Origin: Nitrospirota bacterium
GTDB taxonomy: Bacteria > Nitrospirota > Leptospirillia > Leptospirillales > Leptospirillaceae
Assembly: GCA_023481175.1 (NCBI GenBank)
Contig: JAMCWM010000026.1
Span: forward strand, 124,001-188,000
Direction: 5' to 3'
Length of the DNA: 64,000 bases
In this document: positions 36,243-44,315 of the stretch, one piece after another
Layout: every line of letters begins with the position of its first letter
How positions within the stretch are numbered: the stretch's first letter is position 1
Translations under genes and position numbers: made by a program
The notes under the pieces: generated by a model
What the model was told of the DNA's origin: nothing
Database searches by the model: none
Seen by the model: the letters and a program-made list of their open reading frames with translations, nothing else

Positions 36243-37106
36243 TCAGTAACCTCCTCCCTGGTTTTTGAGATTTTTCAGAGCGACAAGGATTCCGGCAACA
36301 AGCGGAAGACAGGAGAATCCCGCCACGAAAACGGTTTTTCTCCATTCCCCTCCCCCCCGGAATCGCTTCGAGAATCGTCCCGCCAAGGCCCCGAAGAACA
36401 GGGACCCCGCAAGGCAGGAAATGATTTCCGCAGAAATGTCCGCATACGCAAGACCGATCACGAGAAGGGCTCCCAGCATCCACCCGGGTTCGATCGCGGA
36501 GACCCGGATTTTTCCCGTCCAGGAGGCCAGAGCCATCGCTCCGAAAACTGAGGCGAGGCCGCCTGCCAGTTGTCCGATCAGGAGACTTCCCGAAAGAGGT
36601 GAAAGAAAGGAAAAGGCCGCGGCCGTGAAAAAGGGCGGGAGCAGGAAGGTTGTATCGAGCCCTTTGGCTCCGTCGGCGGGGTAAAGGGCTCGGATCCCGA
36701 TCCATGGGCCATAGATCCAGGCAAGGCTGGCCAATCCTTTGAACAGGGGTTCCTGTCTCAGCAGCGGGAGCATCAGGAGGAGCAGGGACGCCAGAAGGAG
36801 GAGCGCCTGGGAAAGGAGGGTCCTGGCCGGCGGGAGAATTGTCCTGAGAAGAAATGTAGCCGTGGCCAGAAGGGGAATCCAGTCCATCGGGCGGGCCGGA
36901 TTGAAAAAGTTCTCGATCGAGCCAGGATCGAAGAGGAAGAAGGAGAGCAGAAGTCCCGACAGGACGACAAGATCCGGGAGAAGAGCCTGCGACCTCAACC
37001 TTTCCGGGAGAAACCCGGAAAGAATCAGAAAGGCAAGAACGAGAAGAAAAGGAAAGAGGGCCGGACGCATCAAGGCCACAGCCGGAGCAATGGAGAGTGA
37101 TTCCAT
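36243..37106 (-). CDS. Integral membrane protein, 287 aa, unknown
   Basis: Nearly the whole protein is hydrophobic, with nine or ten predicted spans. FNPARPMDWIPLLATATFLLR near 70 and WIYGPWIGIRALYPADGAKG near 130 are the main loops. The C-terminus is short and glycine-rich. I recognise no transporter family. AAGGA lies ten bases before the ATG. It reads in the same direction as yceI but is separated from it by 90 bases. Confidence 0.65.
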   Translation of the reverse strand: MESLSIAPAVALMRPALFPFLLVLAFLILSGFLPERLRSQALLPDLVVLSGLLLSFFLFDPGSIENFFNPARPMDWIPLLATATFLLRTILPPARTLLSQALLLLASLLLLMLPLLRQEPLFKGLASLAWIYGPWIGIRALYPADGAKGLDTTFLLPPFFTAAAFSFLSPLSGSLLIGQLAGGLASVFGAMALASWTGKIRVSAIEPGWMLGALLVIGLAYADISAEIISCLAGSLFFGALAGRFSKRFRGGGEWRKTVFVAGFSCLPLVAGILVALKNLKNQGGGY

Positions 37107-37196
37107 AAGGGTATCGATCCTTTTTGATCCCGGGCGTCGGGAGGACCGGGTCGGACCGGGAGAGGAGGATTCCCCCTCTCCTGCCGGTCTCCCCGT

Positions 37197-37826
37197 TTAT
37201 TTTTTGACCCGGATGCCTTCGACGCTGATATAGAGCTGGACTTTATCCCCGATCATTCCAGGGTAAGTCGTGATTCCGAAGGCACTTCTGCTCAAAGACC
37301 CCTCGGCGTCGTATCCGGTCAGGTATCCTCCCCAGGGTTTCGGGAGGGCCGACACGTCGGCGGCTCCCACCTCGTGAACCCTGAGCGAGAGGGGACGGGT
37401 CTTTCCGTGGATGGTCAGTGTCCCGCTCAGGATTCCCGAATTCCTGCCTGTTTTTTTGTAGCGGGTCGCCACGAACCGGATGGTGGGGAAGGTTTTGGCA
37501 TCAAAAAAATCCGGTCCTCTCAGATCCTTGTCGCGCAAGACTTGATTCGTGTCGATGCTTTTTGTTGCGATTTCGATGAGAACATCGGTCTTTCCGGGGT
37601 CGAGCCTGTAATGGCCCTTGATGCTGTCGAATCGTCCCACCGCCGTCGCTACGCCCGCATGGCCGACGGTAAAGGTCACCGAGGTGTGGTCGGGATCGAT
37701 CTCGTAAAGTCCAGAAGGGTCGCTGTGGCCGGTCTTGTAGGAGGCCGCCTCTGCGGAAGAAACTCCTGCAGGGGCCATGGGCAGCAGGGAGAGGGCGACA
37801 ATGGCCAATCCGAAGATTCGTTTCAT
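37197..37826 (-). CDS. YceI-family lipid-binding periplasmic protein
   Basis: The protein starts with a signal peptide ending near AEAA (residues 1-28). The mature part has the YceI lipocalin-like core: YEIDPDHTSVTFTVGHAGV near residue 42, FDSIKGHYRLDPGK near 67, FFDAKTFPTIRFVAT near 107, and GTLTIHGKTRPLSL near 136. YceI proteins bind polyisoprenoid lipids in the periplasm. It is divergent from the J-domain operon. Confidence 0.9.
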   Translation of the reverse strand: MKRIFGLAIVALSLLPMAPAGVSSAEAASYKTGHSDPSGLYEIDPDHTSVTFTVGHAGVATAVGRFDSIKGHYRLDPGKTDVLIEIATKSIDTNQVLRDKDLRGPDFFDAKTFPTIRFVATRYKKTGRNSGILSGTLTIHGKTRPLSLRVHEVGAADVSALPKPWGGYLTGYDAEGSLSRSAFGITTYPGMIGDKVQLYISVEGIRVKK

Positions 37827-37955
37827 CGTGACTCCTTTCGGAAGTTCGTGTTTGGGAAATCGTCAACGGTGCCGCCTGATCTTTCCTGGGGAAAGCGAAC
37901 GGATTCGATCTTCCCACAATTTTTGTTTCAATGCAAACTTATCCAGGGAATCCAT

Positions 37956-37984
37956 TTGATCATCCCGGACAATGGCCTTAAAAT
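37956..37984 (+). promoter_or_regulatory. Candidate sigma70 promoter for the J-domain operon
   Basis: TTGATC (37956-37961), a 17-base spacer and TAAAAT (37979-37984) are a good match to the consensus and stand about 55 bases before the ATG at 38039. Confidence 0.5.
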
Positions 37985-38038
37985 AAAAAAACCCAATATT
38001 TTGTGACAGTGACATTTTCCTGGACGGAGCGGGGCAAT

Positions 38039-38638
38039 ATGGAGAGGACTCCCGAGGAGATCAGGCGGGAATTGGCCGGCCACATCGGGCGCATGGTGTG
38101 CCGTTGCCAGGAATCCTCCTGGTTTTCGATCGAACGCTCGCTTGAGCTGGATTGGGCCGTGGGCGGCTTCGGTGAAATGGAGGAACGATTTGCCGAGCTG
38201 GACCGCCTTTTCAGCGGCCTTTTGGAGGAGGTGGCCCGGGAAACCTCCCGGGCGGGTCTTGCCAAGATCGCGAGAAAGTCCGAATTTCTCGAGGACCGCT
38301 TCGAAGAGCTGGACAGTCTTATGAGAAATCGTCCGAGGCGCAAGCGGGCGGCCTTTCCCTGGGAAAAATTTTTCCGTATGGGGATGGGGGAGGAAGGGCA
38401 GGCGCCGGGAACCGGGCGGGAAGAACGTCTTCGCGCGGCCTGCCGGGCTCTGGGGCTCCCCGAATCCTCCCTTTGGGATGAGATCCGGAAAAAGGTCCGC
38501 TCTCTTCTGAAGGAGATGCACCCTGACATGCGTTCCGGAGACAGAAGCCAGGAGGGACGGATGCGAGAGATCCTCGAGGCATATTCTTTTTTGAAAGAGT
38601 ACCACGGAATGGATCGGCAGACGGGAAAAAAGGCCTGA
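38039..38638 (+). CDS. J-domain protein with unusual N-terminal region
   Basis: The C-terminal 65 residues form a J-domain: ALGLPESSLWDEIRKKVRSL, the HPD triplet in KEMHPDMRSGD near residue 160, and REILEAYSFLKEY. Unlike DnaJ, the J-domain is at the end and preceded by about 130 residues of acidic, probably helical sequence with two cysteines near 20 (MVCRCQ). J-domains activate DnaK-type chaperones, so this may recruit a substrate or site to DnaK. GGAG lies nine bases before the ATG at 38039. It heads an apparent operon with the next two genes. Confidence 0.7.
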   Translation: MERTPEEIRRELAGHIGRMVCRCQESSWFSIERSLELDWAVGGFGEMEERFAELDRLFSGLLEEVARETSRAGLAKIARKSEFLEDRFEELDSLMRNRPRRKRAAFPWEKFFRMGMGEEGQAPGTGREERLRAACRALGLPESSLWDEIRKKVRSLLKEMHPDMRSGDRSQEGRMREILEAYSFLKEYHGMDRQTGKKA

Positions 38639-38661
38639 AGCCAGGAGGGACAGGACAAAGC

Positions 38662-38946
38662 ATGGATCCAGTGGAAATCAATGATCCTGAAAAGATTCAG
38701 GAAATCCTTAAAGGAATCACGCTTTCGGGGACGGGTTTCGTGACCGGCTGTCTTCTTGAGGATGTGTGGGATGCGGGTCTGACATACCCGGATTATTTCA
38801 AGGCGGCCGGAGAGGATCCGACGGCCTCCCTCAACGGGGTGTCTCCGGCGTGGGAAACCTACCATCTCCGCCAGGGAAAGAAAGTTGTGAATGTCTACGG
38901 ACTGGGAACGAAGGGGCGAAGGATTCATGTGACAGAGACTCCGTGA
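38662..38946 (+). CDS. Hypothetical protein, 94 aa
   Basis: This small acidic protein has GKRRIHVTE-like basic end and the segment LSGTGFVTGCLLEDVWDAGLTYPDYF. I recognise no family. It lies between the J-domain gene and the DUF1841-like gene with short gaps, so it is probably co-expressed with them. Confidence 0.6.
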   Translation: MDPVEINDPEKIQEILKGITLSGTGFVTGCLLEDVWDAGLTYPDYFKAAGEDPTASLNGVSPAWETYHLRQGKKVVNVYGLGTKGRRIHVTETP

Positions 38947-38982
38947 GTCCAATCCGATACGAAGACGATACGGGAGAGAGCG

Positions 38983-39387
38983 ATGCTTTTTGACGCGGAT
39001 TTGCTTGAACATATCCGGCTGGTTGCCCGGGAAGGAGATGTGTCCGGGGACGACCGGGAAATCGCGGACATTCTTGAATTGCATCCTGAGCTGGCGAGAG
39101 TTTGGAACGATCCTGGTCTGGATCCGGCAAGACCTCTCGAAATCGAGGGCCAGACGGTCAATCCGTTTGTCCACATCGCCCTGCACCTGATCATAGGGCG
39201 GCAGATCCGCCAGGGGGTCCCTTCCGAGGTCAAGAAAGCCTACCTCCATCTTGTGGAGAGAGGGGAGAGCGAGCATCAGGCGCTGCATTTGTTGATGGGA
39301 TGGTACGGAAAGCTCTATTTTGAATCCGTCCGGAAGAGCGATGCCTTTGACGAGTCCCGGTATGTCCAGGGACTGGCCTTTCTCTAG
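38983..39387 (+). CDS. DUF1841-like protein
   Basis: The 134-residue protein has the conserved block NPFVHIALHLIIGRQIRQGVP near residue 60 and SEHQALHLLMGWYGKLYFE near 95. These paired histidines are the feature of the DUF1841 family, whose function is unknown. GGGAG lies before the ATG. It is the last gene of the J-domain operon. Confidence 0.7.
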   Translation: MLFDADLLEHIRLVAREGDVSGDDREIADILELHPELARVWNDPGLDPARPLEIEGQTVNPFVHIALHLIIGRQIRQGVPSEVKKAYLHLVERGESEHQALHLLMGWYGKLYFESVRKSDAFDESRYVQGLAFL

Positions 39388-39697
39388 CGGTTAAGTCCCT
39401 TCGGGAAAGAAGGGGATCCTCTCCCGGAATTTTCGAGGGCATCCTTGACTTTAGCGGTGCCGGGCCTTTAGAATTGACGGACCGTTTCCCCCTTGTCGTT
39501 CTGCCGGACCAGAGAGGTTGAGCTGGTTTCCTGGCCAGATCGGCCGTTATCCTGTCTGGATGCTCTCCGATGACTTTCGATTTCAGGAGGGCCTAGGGGG
39601 GGAATATGTCCGGGTTGACGGTTTTCAGAAGGTCTTCGGTTCGCTGACCCGGCGGAAAAGCATCCTGCCTGGTCCCCTTGCGGATATGCTCGTACGA
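39388..39697. other. Intergenic region upstream of the IS200/IS605-like element
   Basis: No supported gene is present, although several short frames exist. The only structure of note is the boundary with the palindrome at 39703. The 17 bases just left of the element boundary would be the guide of an omega-RNA if the element were transcribed on the minus strand. Confidence 0.4.
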
Positions 39698-39995
39698 TTG
39701 ACATCCTCCCCTCCGTAAACGGAGAGGATTCCTTCCTGCCATCTCCTCTCTTGTTTATGAGGATAGATTGACGGGATGGAACGATCCACCCGCCAACTCG
39801 GAACCTTCGGTTCCGAACAGGCGCTACGGGTCTGCCCGACCCTGAATGTTATCGCCCGGACGTCGAGGATTTTACGGTCCCGACTTCCGGGACCAACCCG
39901 ATATCTTCGGTTGTCAACGAGCTAAAGGAATATAAGCATGTCGGAAAAAGAAATTCAAGATCGCGCTATCCTTCCCCGCCCAGAAAGGCGAGGTT
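39698..39995 (-). mobile_element. IS200/IS605-family remnant (PATE-like) with structured omega-RNA-like body
   Basis: Read on the minus strand the left part (39698-39730) ends in GGGGAGGATGTCAA, preceded by the hairpin CTCCGT-TT-ACGGAG; this is the known right-end layout of IS605-type tnpB elements. Near 39971-39995 a second hairpin (CCTCGCC pairing with GGCGGGG) resembles a left end. In between are four more hairpins: 39773-39791, 39798-39816 (8-bp stem, 3-base loop), 39828-39842 and 39876-39894 (GGTCCCG/CGGGACC). There is no tnpA or tnpB gene. The minus strand retains a short fragment (RVGQTRSAC) that may be a fossil TnpB end. The exact left limit is uncertain. It lies directly before the oxidoreductase operon. 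Confidence 0.5.
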
Positions 39996-40101
39996 TGCCG
40001 CGCATCTGGTCAACCGGGCCTCCCGAAAAGTTGAAGGTTGTACGGCTTGCGGTTTCCGTGGCAGGCCCTTTTCGGATAGCACACAACTAAGGAGTAGAGA
40101 C

Positions 40102-41322
40102 ATGGCGACAGCGACGAATTCGAAGGTTCCCCAGATCGGCCAGAGAAACAAGAAAGGTCAGTTGATCACGGATCCGAACGAGATTTTCTTTCTTTCACCA
40201 AGAACTCCCTCATTCCTGACCGGCTCTGAGGTCATCCGCGAGGCCATCCGACGTGCCAGTGTGGATTTTTCGGTGGCCTATCCCATCACCCCCCAGTCAG
40301 AAGCCTCGTCTCTGGTGGGAGAGCTTTTCGCAGAAGGATATGTGGGCGACTACATGCGCGGTGAGTCGGAATTCGCCGTCATGGGCCAGTGCGCCGGGGC
40401 GGCATTCGGGGGCGCCAGGGTCTTTACGACGACGGCGGGTCCGGGAACGCTTCGTGCTTTTGAAAATTTCCCGATGTGGGCCGGAAGCCGGCTGCCGATC
40501 CAGGTCGTCTTCACTGTCCGTGGCGTGAATTCTCCGCTGACCATTCAGCCGGATACGCTTGAAATTGCCTTCATGCTCGAGACGGGCATGCTTCTCTGGC
40601 ATGCGGAAACTGCCCAGGATCTCTTCGATTTCATGCTCAAGGGGTATTATGTGGCGGAGCAGCCGGAAGTGCATCTTCCCATCGGCGTCATCTGCGACGG
40701 GTTTTTCGTGACGCATACCAAGGACATGGTCATGATGACTCCCGAGGACATGGCTCTGCCCCATTACGATCCTTACAGGAGTCCCGTTGTCTGCATGGAT
40801 ATGGAAGTGCCCCCTGTCCGGATGATGAGGGATCCCTTCGTCATGAAGTCGAATTATATCAGCTACATGACCCATGCCAGCTGGCAGCTGGAGATCAGGG
40901 CGGCCATCGAGCGCTCCCGAAAGCATACCATTCCGCTTCTCGATGGTCTGATCGAAGTGGAAAACTCCGATGCCGAAATCATGATGGTGGCCTCGGGAAC
41001 AGCGGTTTCCCAGGCTCGTGAAGCCATCCGGCTTTTCCGGGACAAGGGGGTCAGGGTCGGTCTGGTGAAGATCAAGACTCTCCGCCCCTTCCCGACGGAA
41101 GAGGTGAAAAAGGCAACGGAGCATGCAAAGCACATCTTTGTTCCCGAATTCAATGTGGCCGGTTGGCTCGCCCGGGAAATCAAGTCCACGATCGACCGCA
41201 ACAGCCGAGTCGTAGCCGGCCCGCACGTCGCCGGCGGAATGACCATGCCGCCGGAAATCATTGTCGAAGAGATCGAAAAACATCTGGCTCACCGCCGGAA
41301 TAAGGAGCTCGTCCATGGGTAA
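40102..41322 (+). CDS. 2-oxoacid:ferredoxin oxidoreductase, alpha subunit (second copy)
   Basis: The 406-residue protein matches the alpha subunit at 1499 throughout: AYPITPQSEASS near residue 65, TTTAGPGTLRAFE near 113, and VASGTAVSQAREAIRLF near 295. The N-terminal extension is about 30 residues. AAGGAG lies upstream of the ATG. It is followed with an 8-base overlap by the beta subunit. The differences between the two alpha copies are spread over the whole protein, so this is an old duplication, fitting two enzymes with different substrates (pyruvate and 2-oxoglutarate). Confidence 0.92.
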   Translation: MATATNSKVPQIGQRNKKGQLITDPNEIFFLSPRTPSFLTGSEVIREAIRRASVDFSVAYPITPQSEASSLVGELFAEGYVGDYMRGESEFAVMGQCAGAAFGGARVFTTTAGPGTLRAFENFPMWAGSRLPIQVVFTVRGVNSPLTIQPDTLEIAFMLETGMLLWHAETAQDLFDFMLKGYYVAEQPEVHLPIGVICDGFFVTHTKDMVMMTPEDMALPHYDPYRSPVVCMDMEVPPVRMMRDPFVMKSNYISYMTHASWQLEIRAAIERSRKHTIPLLDGLIEVENSDAEIMMVASGTAVSQAREAIRLFRDKGVRVGLVKIKTLRPFPTEEVKKATEHAKHIFVPEFNVAGWLAREIKSTIDRNSRVVAGPHVAGGMTMPPEIIVEEIEKHLAHRRNKELVHG

Positions 41323-42208
41323 GAAAATCCAGATAAACAAGGAATTCGTCGATATCATGCCGCAAGATTACCTTGATCTTGTGGAAACAGGAACCTATGA
41401 TTCCCCCAATCGTGGATGGAAAGACTTTGGAACGGCGACAGAGCTGATTGCAGAACATTCGCTCTGTGCGGGATGTCCGGAGTCGATCGCCTTTCGCCAT
41501 ATCATGGCGTCCATTCCCAACCCCGAGGATACGGTCATGGTGGGGTCGACAGGCTGTACCAGCCTGGTCTTCCCCATGATCGCCGTCCATAACATCCATT
41601 CGCTTTTCGGAAACCAGAATGCGATTGCGACCGGTCTGAAAAGGGCCCTGGCTGTCCGTTTCCCGGACCGGGTCAAAGACGTGATTGTGCTGGCCGGTGA
41701 CGGGGCCACGGTCGACATCGGCCTCGACATGACGCTTCAGTCATGGTTCCGGAAGGAAAAATTTACGACGATCTGTTTTGACAACGAGCTTTATGCCAAT
41801 ACCGGCGGACAGGAATCCGGGCTTATGCAGAAGGGCTTTTTGGCAAAGATGGCTCCCGTCGGAAAGAGATTCGAGAAGGTGCGTCTTCCCGAGATCGCGC
41901 GCGAGTCGGGATGCGATTACGTGGCCATCATGACGGCGAGCAAGCCGAGTCTTGTGGAAAAAGTCATCAAGCAGGCTGTTCTTATTGCCCGCGAGGTGGG
42001 TCCGACCTATATCCAGATCTACACTCCGTGCATTCTGGAAATCGGAAAGCAGAGCATGGAAGGACTTCAGGAGATGCGGACCTCGGAGGCCCCCGGCGAA
42101 CGCTTCAAGTTCAGGGAATTCATTTCACCCGAGGCCCAGTCCTTCCTCGACGGACTCGCTGAAAAGAAAAAAGCCGAGAAACTGGCCACGAGTGGAGCCA
42201 CATCCTAA
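41315..42208 (+). CDS. 2-oxoacid:ferredoxin oxidoreductase, beta subunit (second copy)
   Basis: The TPP-binding subunit has CAGC near residue 49, STGCTS near 79, AGDGATVDIG near 125, YANTGGQESG near 160 and YTPC near 235, so the candidate 4Fe-4S ligands and TPP site are in place. The ATG at 41315 follows AAGGAG and overlaps the alpha stop. The C-terminal tail is longer and more charged than in the copy at 548. It works with the alpha, gamma and delta subunits coded around it. Confidence 0.92.
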   Translation: MGKKIQINKEFVDIMPQDYLDLVETGTYDSPNRGWKDFGTATELIAEHSLCAGCPESIAFRHIMASIPNPEDTVMVGSTGCTSLVFPMIAVHNIHSLFGNQNAIATGLKRALAVRFPDRVKDVIVLAGDGATVDIGLDMTLQSWFRKEKFTTICFDNELYANTGGQESGLMQKGFLAKMAPVGKRFEKVRLPEIARESGCDYVAIMTASKPSLVEKVIKQAVLIAREVGPTYIQIYTPCILEIGKQSMEGLQEMRTSEAPGERFKFREFISPEAQSFLDGLAEKKKAEKLATSGATS

Positions 42209-42223
42209 CAAAAGGGAGTTCCG

Positions 42224-42916
42224 ATGAAAGCGCGTGTCAATATTCGCATGTCGGGCCTCGGGGGGCAGGGGGTTGTGACCTCTGCCCACCTGATGGCCAT
42301 GGCGGCGTCCCATGAAGGGAATTTTGCGATTTCCAATCCGTTCTTCGGCGCGGAAAAGCGGATGGCTCCTGCGGAGTCCTATGTCCGGATCGGTCCTGAA
42401 AAGATCTACGACCGGGGGGAGCTCGTGTTTCCCCATGTCGTCATGGTTTTTCACCCCCAGGTGATCACCATGGGAAAAAGCTACACCATGCCTTTTTATT
42501 CCGGAATCAAAGATGGCGGGCTGATTATCATCAACGACGATATCGAGCTTCTGACCGATGAAGAACGGGAGGACCTGGCCAAGAAAAAGGTGACGGTCTA
42601 TTATGTTCCCGCGACGAAGATTGCCCTCGAACTTGCCGGAACCGAACTGGCGACGAACATGGGAATGCTGGGAGCTTTGGCCGGACTGACTCATGTCGTG
42701 ACCATGGATGGTCTTGACAAGGCCCTCCAGGACCGCTTCGGGAAGAAGTATGTCGCTTCAGGCGGAACGGCCACCCTTGACGAGGCTATCAAGAAAAAAT
42801 TTGCCAAAAAAGAAATGCTTCTTCAGAAAAACCTGGATACCATTCGCAGGACCTATGACGAGGCGGCAGCGTTTACGGCAAAACATCCCGCGATCAGCGC
42901 GGGCGTGGGCATGTAA
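42224..42916 (+). CDS. 2-oxoacid:ferredoxin oxidoreductase, gamma subunit (second copy)
   Basis: GLGGQGVVTSAHLM near residue 11 and FFGAEKRMAPAESYVR near 40 match the partial gamma gene at the left edge. The 230-residue length is typical. It starts 15 bases after the beta gene. The C-terminal 50 residues are helical and charged. Confidence 0.92.
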   Translation: MKARVNIRMSGLGGQGVVTSAHLMAMAASHEGNFAISNPFFGAEKRMAPAESYVRIGPEKIYDRGELVFPHVVMVFHPQVITMGKSYTMPFYSGIKDGGLIIINDDIELLTDEEREDLAKKKVTVYYVPATKIALELAGTELATNMGMLGALAGLTHVVTMDGLDKALQDRFGKKYVASGGTATLDEAIKKKFAKKEMLLQKNLDTIRRTYDEAAAFTAKHPAISAGVGM

Positions 42917-42943
42917 CCCTCAAAAGAATCAGGAAGGGCATCA

Positions 42944-43156
42944 ATGTACAATGTGGCTGAGGTGAATTCGGAGGAGTGCGTCGCCCAGAAAGGATGCCGG
43001 CTCTGCATCATGTATTGTCCGGAGGCCAACTGCATTCAGATGGATACATCGAAGATGGTGGCAGTCATTGTCGAATCCCGTTGCAAGGGGTGCGAACTCT
43101 GCGTCGTCGTCTGTGATGCGGCAAAGCACAATGCCATAAAAATGGTGGCTCGCTAG
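42944..43156 (+). CDS. Ferredoxin-like delta subunit, two 4Fe-4S sites
   Basis: The 70-residue protein has two cysteine groups: C12, C18, C21, C25 followed by P, and C47, C50, C53, C57. The second is a standard CxxCxxCxxxC; in the first the initial gap is five residues instead of two. It is the electron-transfer subunit of the oxidoreductase and lies 27 bases after gamma. A perfect hairpin follows. No equivalent is seen with the first cluster inside the window. Confidence 0.88.
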   Translation: MYNVAEVNSEECVAQKGCRLCIMYCPEANCIQMDTSKMVAVIVESRCKGCELCVVVCDAAKHNAIKMVAR

Positions 43157-43170
43157 CCTACAGAAAGGCC

Positions 43171-43195
43171 GGGGCGAAGAAGTTTTCTTCGCCCC
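43171..43195 (+). terminator. Perfect 11-bp hairpin at the end of the oxidoreductase operon
   Basis: GGGGCGAAGAA and TTCTTCGCCCC pair fully with a 3-base loop. The tail is pyrimidine-rich (CTCTCTCCTT) instead of a clean T-run, so termination may be partial and allow read-through to the next gene. Confidence 0.55.
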
Positions 43196-43205
43196 CTCTC
43201 TCCTT

Positions 43206-43493
43206 ATGACAAAAGAACCGTTCAACGAAAACCCCGAATGTGATGACTCGCTCTTGGCCGAGGCCTTTCAGAAAGTCGAGGAGTCCATCAAATCCTTCCA
43301 TGCCCTGCTTGACACCGTCAACCAGGAAGTATCTGACGCCTCTCTTCCAGAGGAAGACCGAAAATCCCGACTTGTTGCCTCCCAAGCCCTGCGTGACAGT
43401 GCCACGATCTACCTGGACTGGGGCTGGCACTATCTAAGCCGCCTGTATGCGGTTCCGAATCCCCACAATCAAGAGGAAGAACTCCTGGACTGA
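43206..43493 (+). CDS. Conserved-looking small protein, 95 aa
   Basis: A helical, acidic protein with VEESIKSFHALLDTVNQEV and YLDWGWHYLSRLYAVPNP. No metal motif or membrane segment is seen. It has no ribosome site apart from a pyrimidine-rich stretch, and the operon hairpin ends just 10 bases before it. It may be an accessory gene of the oxidoreductase operon, but the function is not known. Confidence 0.55.
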   Translation: MTKEPFNENPECDDSLLAEAFQKVEESIKSFHALLDTVNQEVSDASLPEEDRKSRLVASQALRDSATIYLDWGWHYLSRLYAVPNPHNQEEELLD

Positions 43494-43535
43494 AGGCCGG
43501 AAGGCCCGAGACCTGTTTTTCGTCTTGCCCGATTT

Positions 43536-44315
43536 CTAGAAAAACCCGTGAAGGATCTCCATAAGAGGATTGACTTGGGATTTCTTCTTGGAGGTCAGTC
43601 TGACCGAGACAAGGAGAATCCGTGGCGGGGATTTCTTGGACAAATCCGTCTCCCGGAGCTGAAAAGAGAGCCGGGTACGCGAGAGAAGTTTTTCGTTGAA
43701 GGGCAGGTGAAAATAAAAAAGACCTCCCGCACTGCCTTGATCGTAGAGTGTCGCCTTTTCGGGAAAGGCCTTGTAGGCCAGATCCCGGCCAAAGGGAGTC
43801 TGTGCGGGAATGGGCTGGGAAAACGGAGAGGGAAGAACCCAGATCATGGATCCGAGACCCAGTGTCGCAATAGTGAACAGGAACAGGCCGGTGTAGTAAA
43901 GAACCTGTTCGACATTCTGGTAGGGAACTTTGGCCTGCCATGCAATATCATAGGCTTCGGAAGGCGAGATGTTATGATAGTTCTTCTTGAGGACAGAGAG
44001 AAAGACGGAGTCCGGAACAAGTTGGATCTCGACATTGGACCCCTTATCGACTAAAGCGACCTGAACGGGGATGACATGTTCCCTCCAGAGTCCCTGGTGG
44101 CCGAAAAGGTTATGGGTATCCTGGGCGGTGTGATAGGTCCTGATCCCGACCATGAGGCCGGAGGCGGGTATTTTTTCGACAATAGGCATCGTGGCAGGAT
44201 CGGGATGGGAGAGCGGACGGAAGTGATAGAAGGAGGCGCAGGAGGAGACCGTAAAAATGGTTGCAGTGGCCAGGGCAAGAGCCGGAAGGCGCCTCAGGCG
44301 CGATTTGTCAGTCAT
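43536..44315 (-). CDS. Putative lipoprotein, 259 aa
   Basis: The lipobox VSSC lies near residue 26, followed by a domain with FRPLSHPDPATMPIVEKIPA. A hydrophobic stretch near 140-162 (YYTGLFLFTIATLGLGSMIW) may be a second membrane segment. The C-terminus has beta-rich segments. It overlaps the PsiE-like gene by eight bases. I cannot name a family. Confidence 0.65.
   Translation of the reverse strand: MTDKSRLRRLPALALATATIFTVSSCASFYHFRPLSHPDPATMPIVEKIPASGLMVGIRTYHTAQDTHNLFGHQGLWREHVIPVQVALVDKGSNVEIQLVPDSVFLSVLKKNYHNISPSEAYDIAWQAKVPYQNVEQVLYYTGLFLFTIATLGLGSMIWVLPSPFSQPIPAQTPFGRDLAYKAFPEKATLYDQGSAGGLFYFHLPFNEKLLSRTRLSFQLRETDLSKKSPPRILLVSVRLTSKKKSQVNPLMEILHGFF

Noticed and set aside
39698-39995. 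CRISPR array or IscB-type HEARO locus
   Set aside because: The hairpins are not regular repeats with spacers, and no HNH nuclease gene is near; the end sequence fits tnpB-type elements better.
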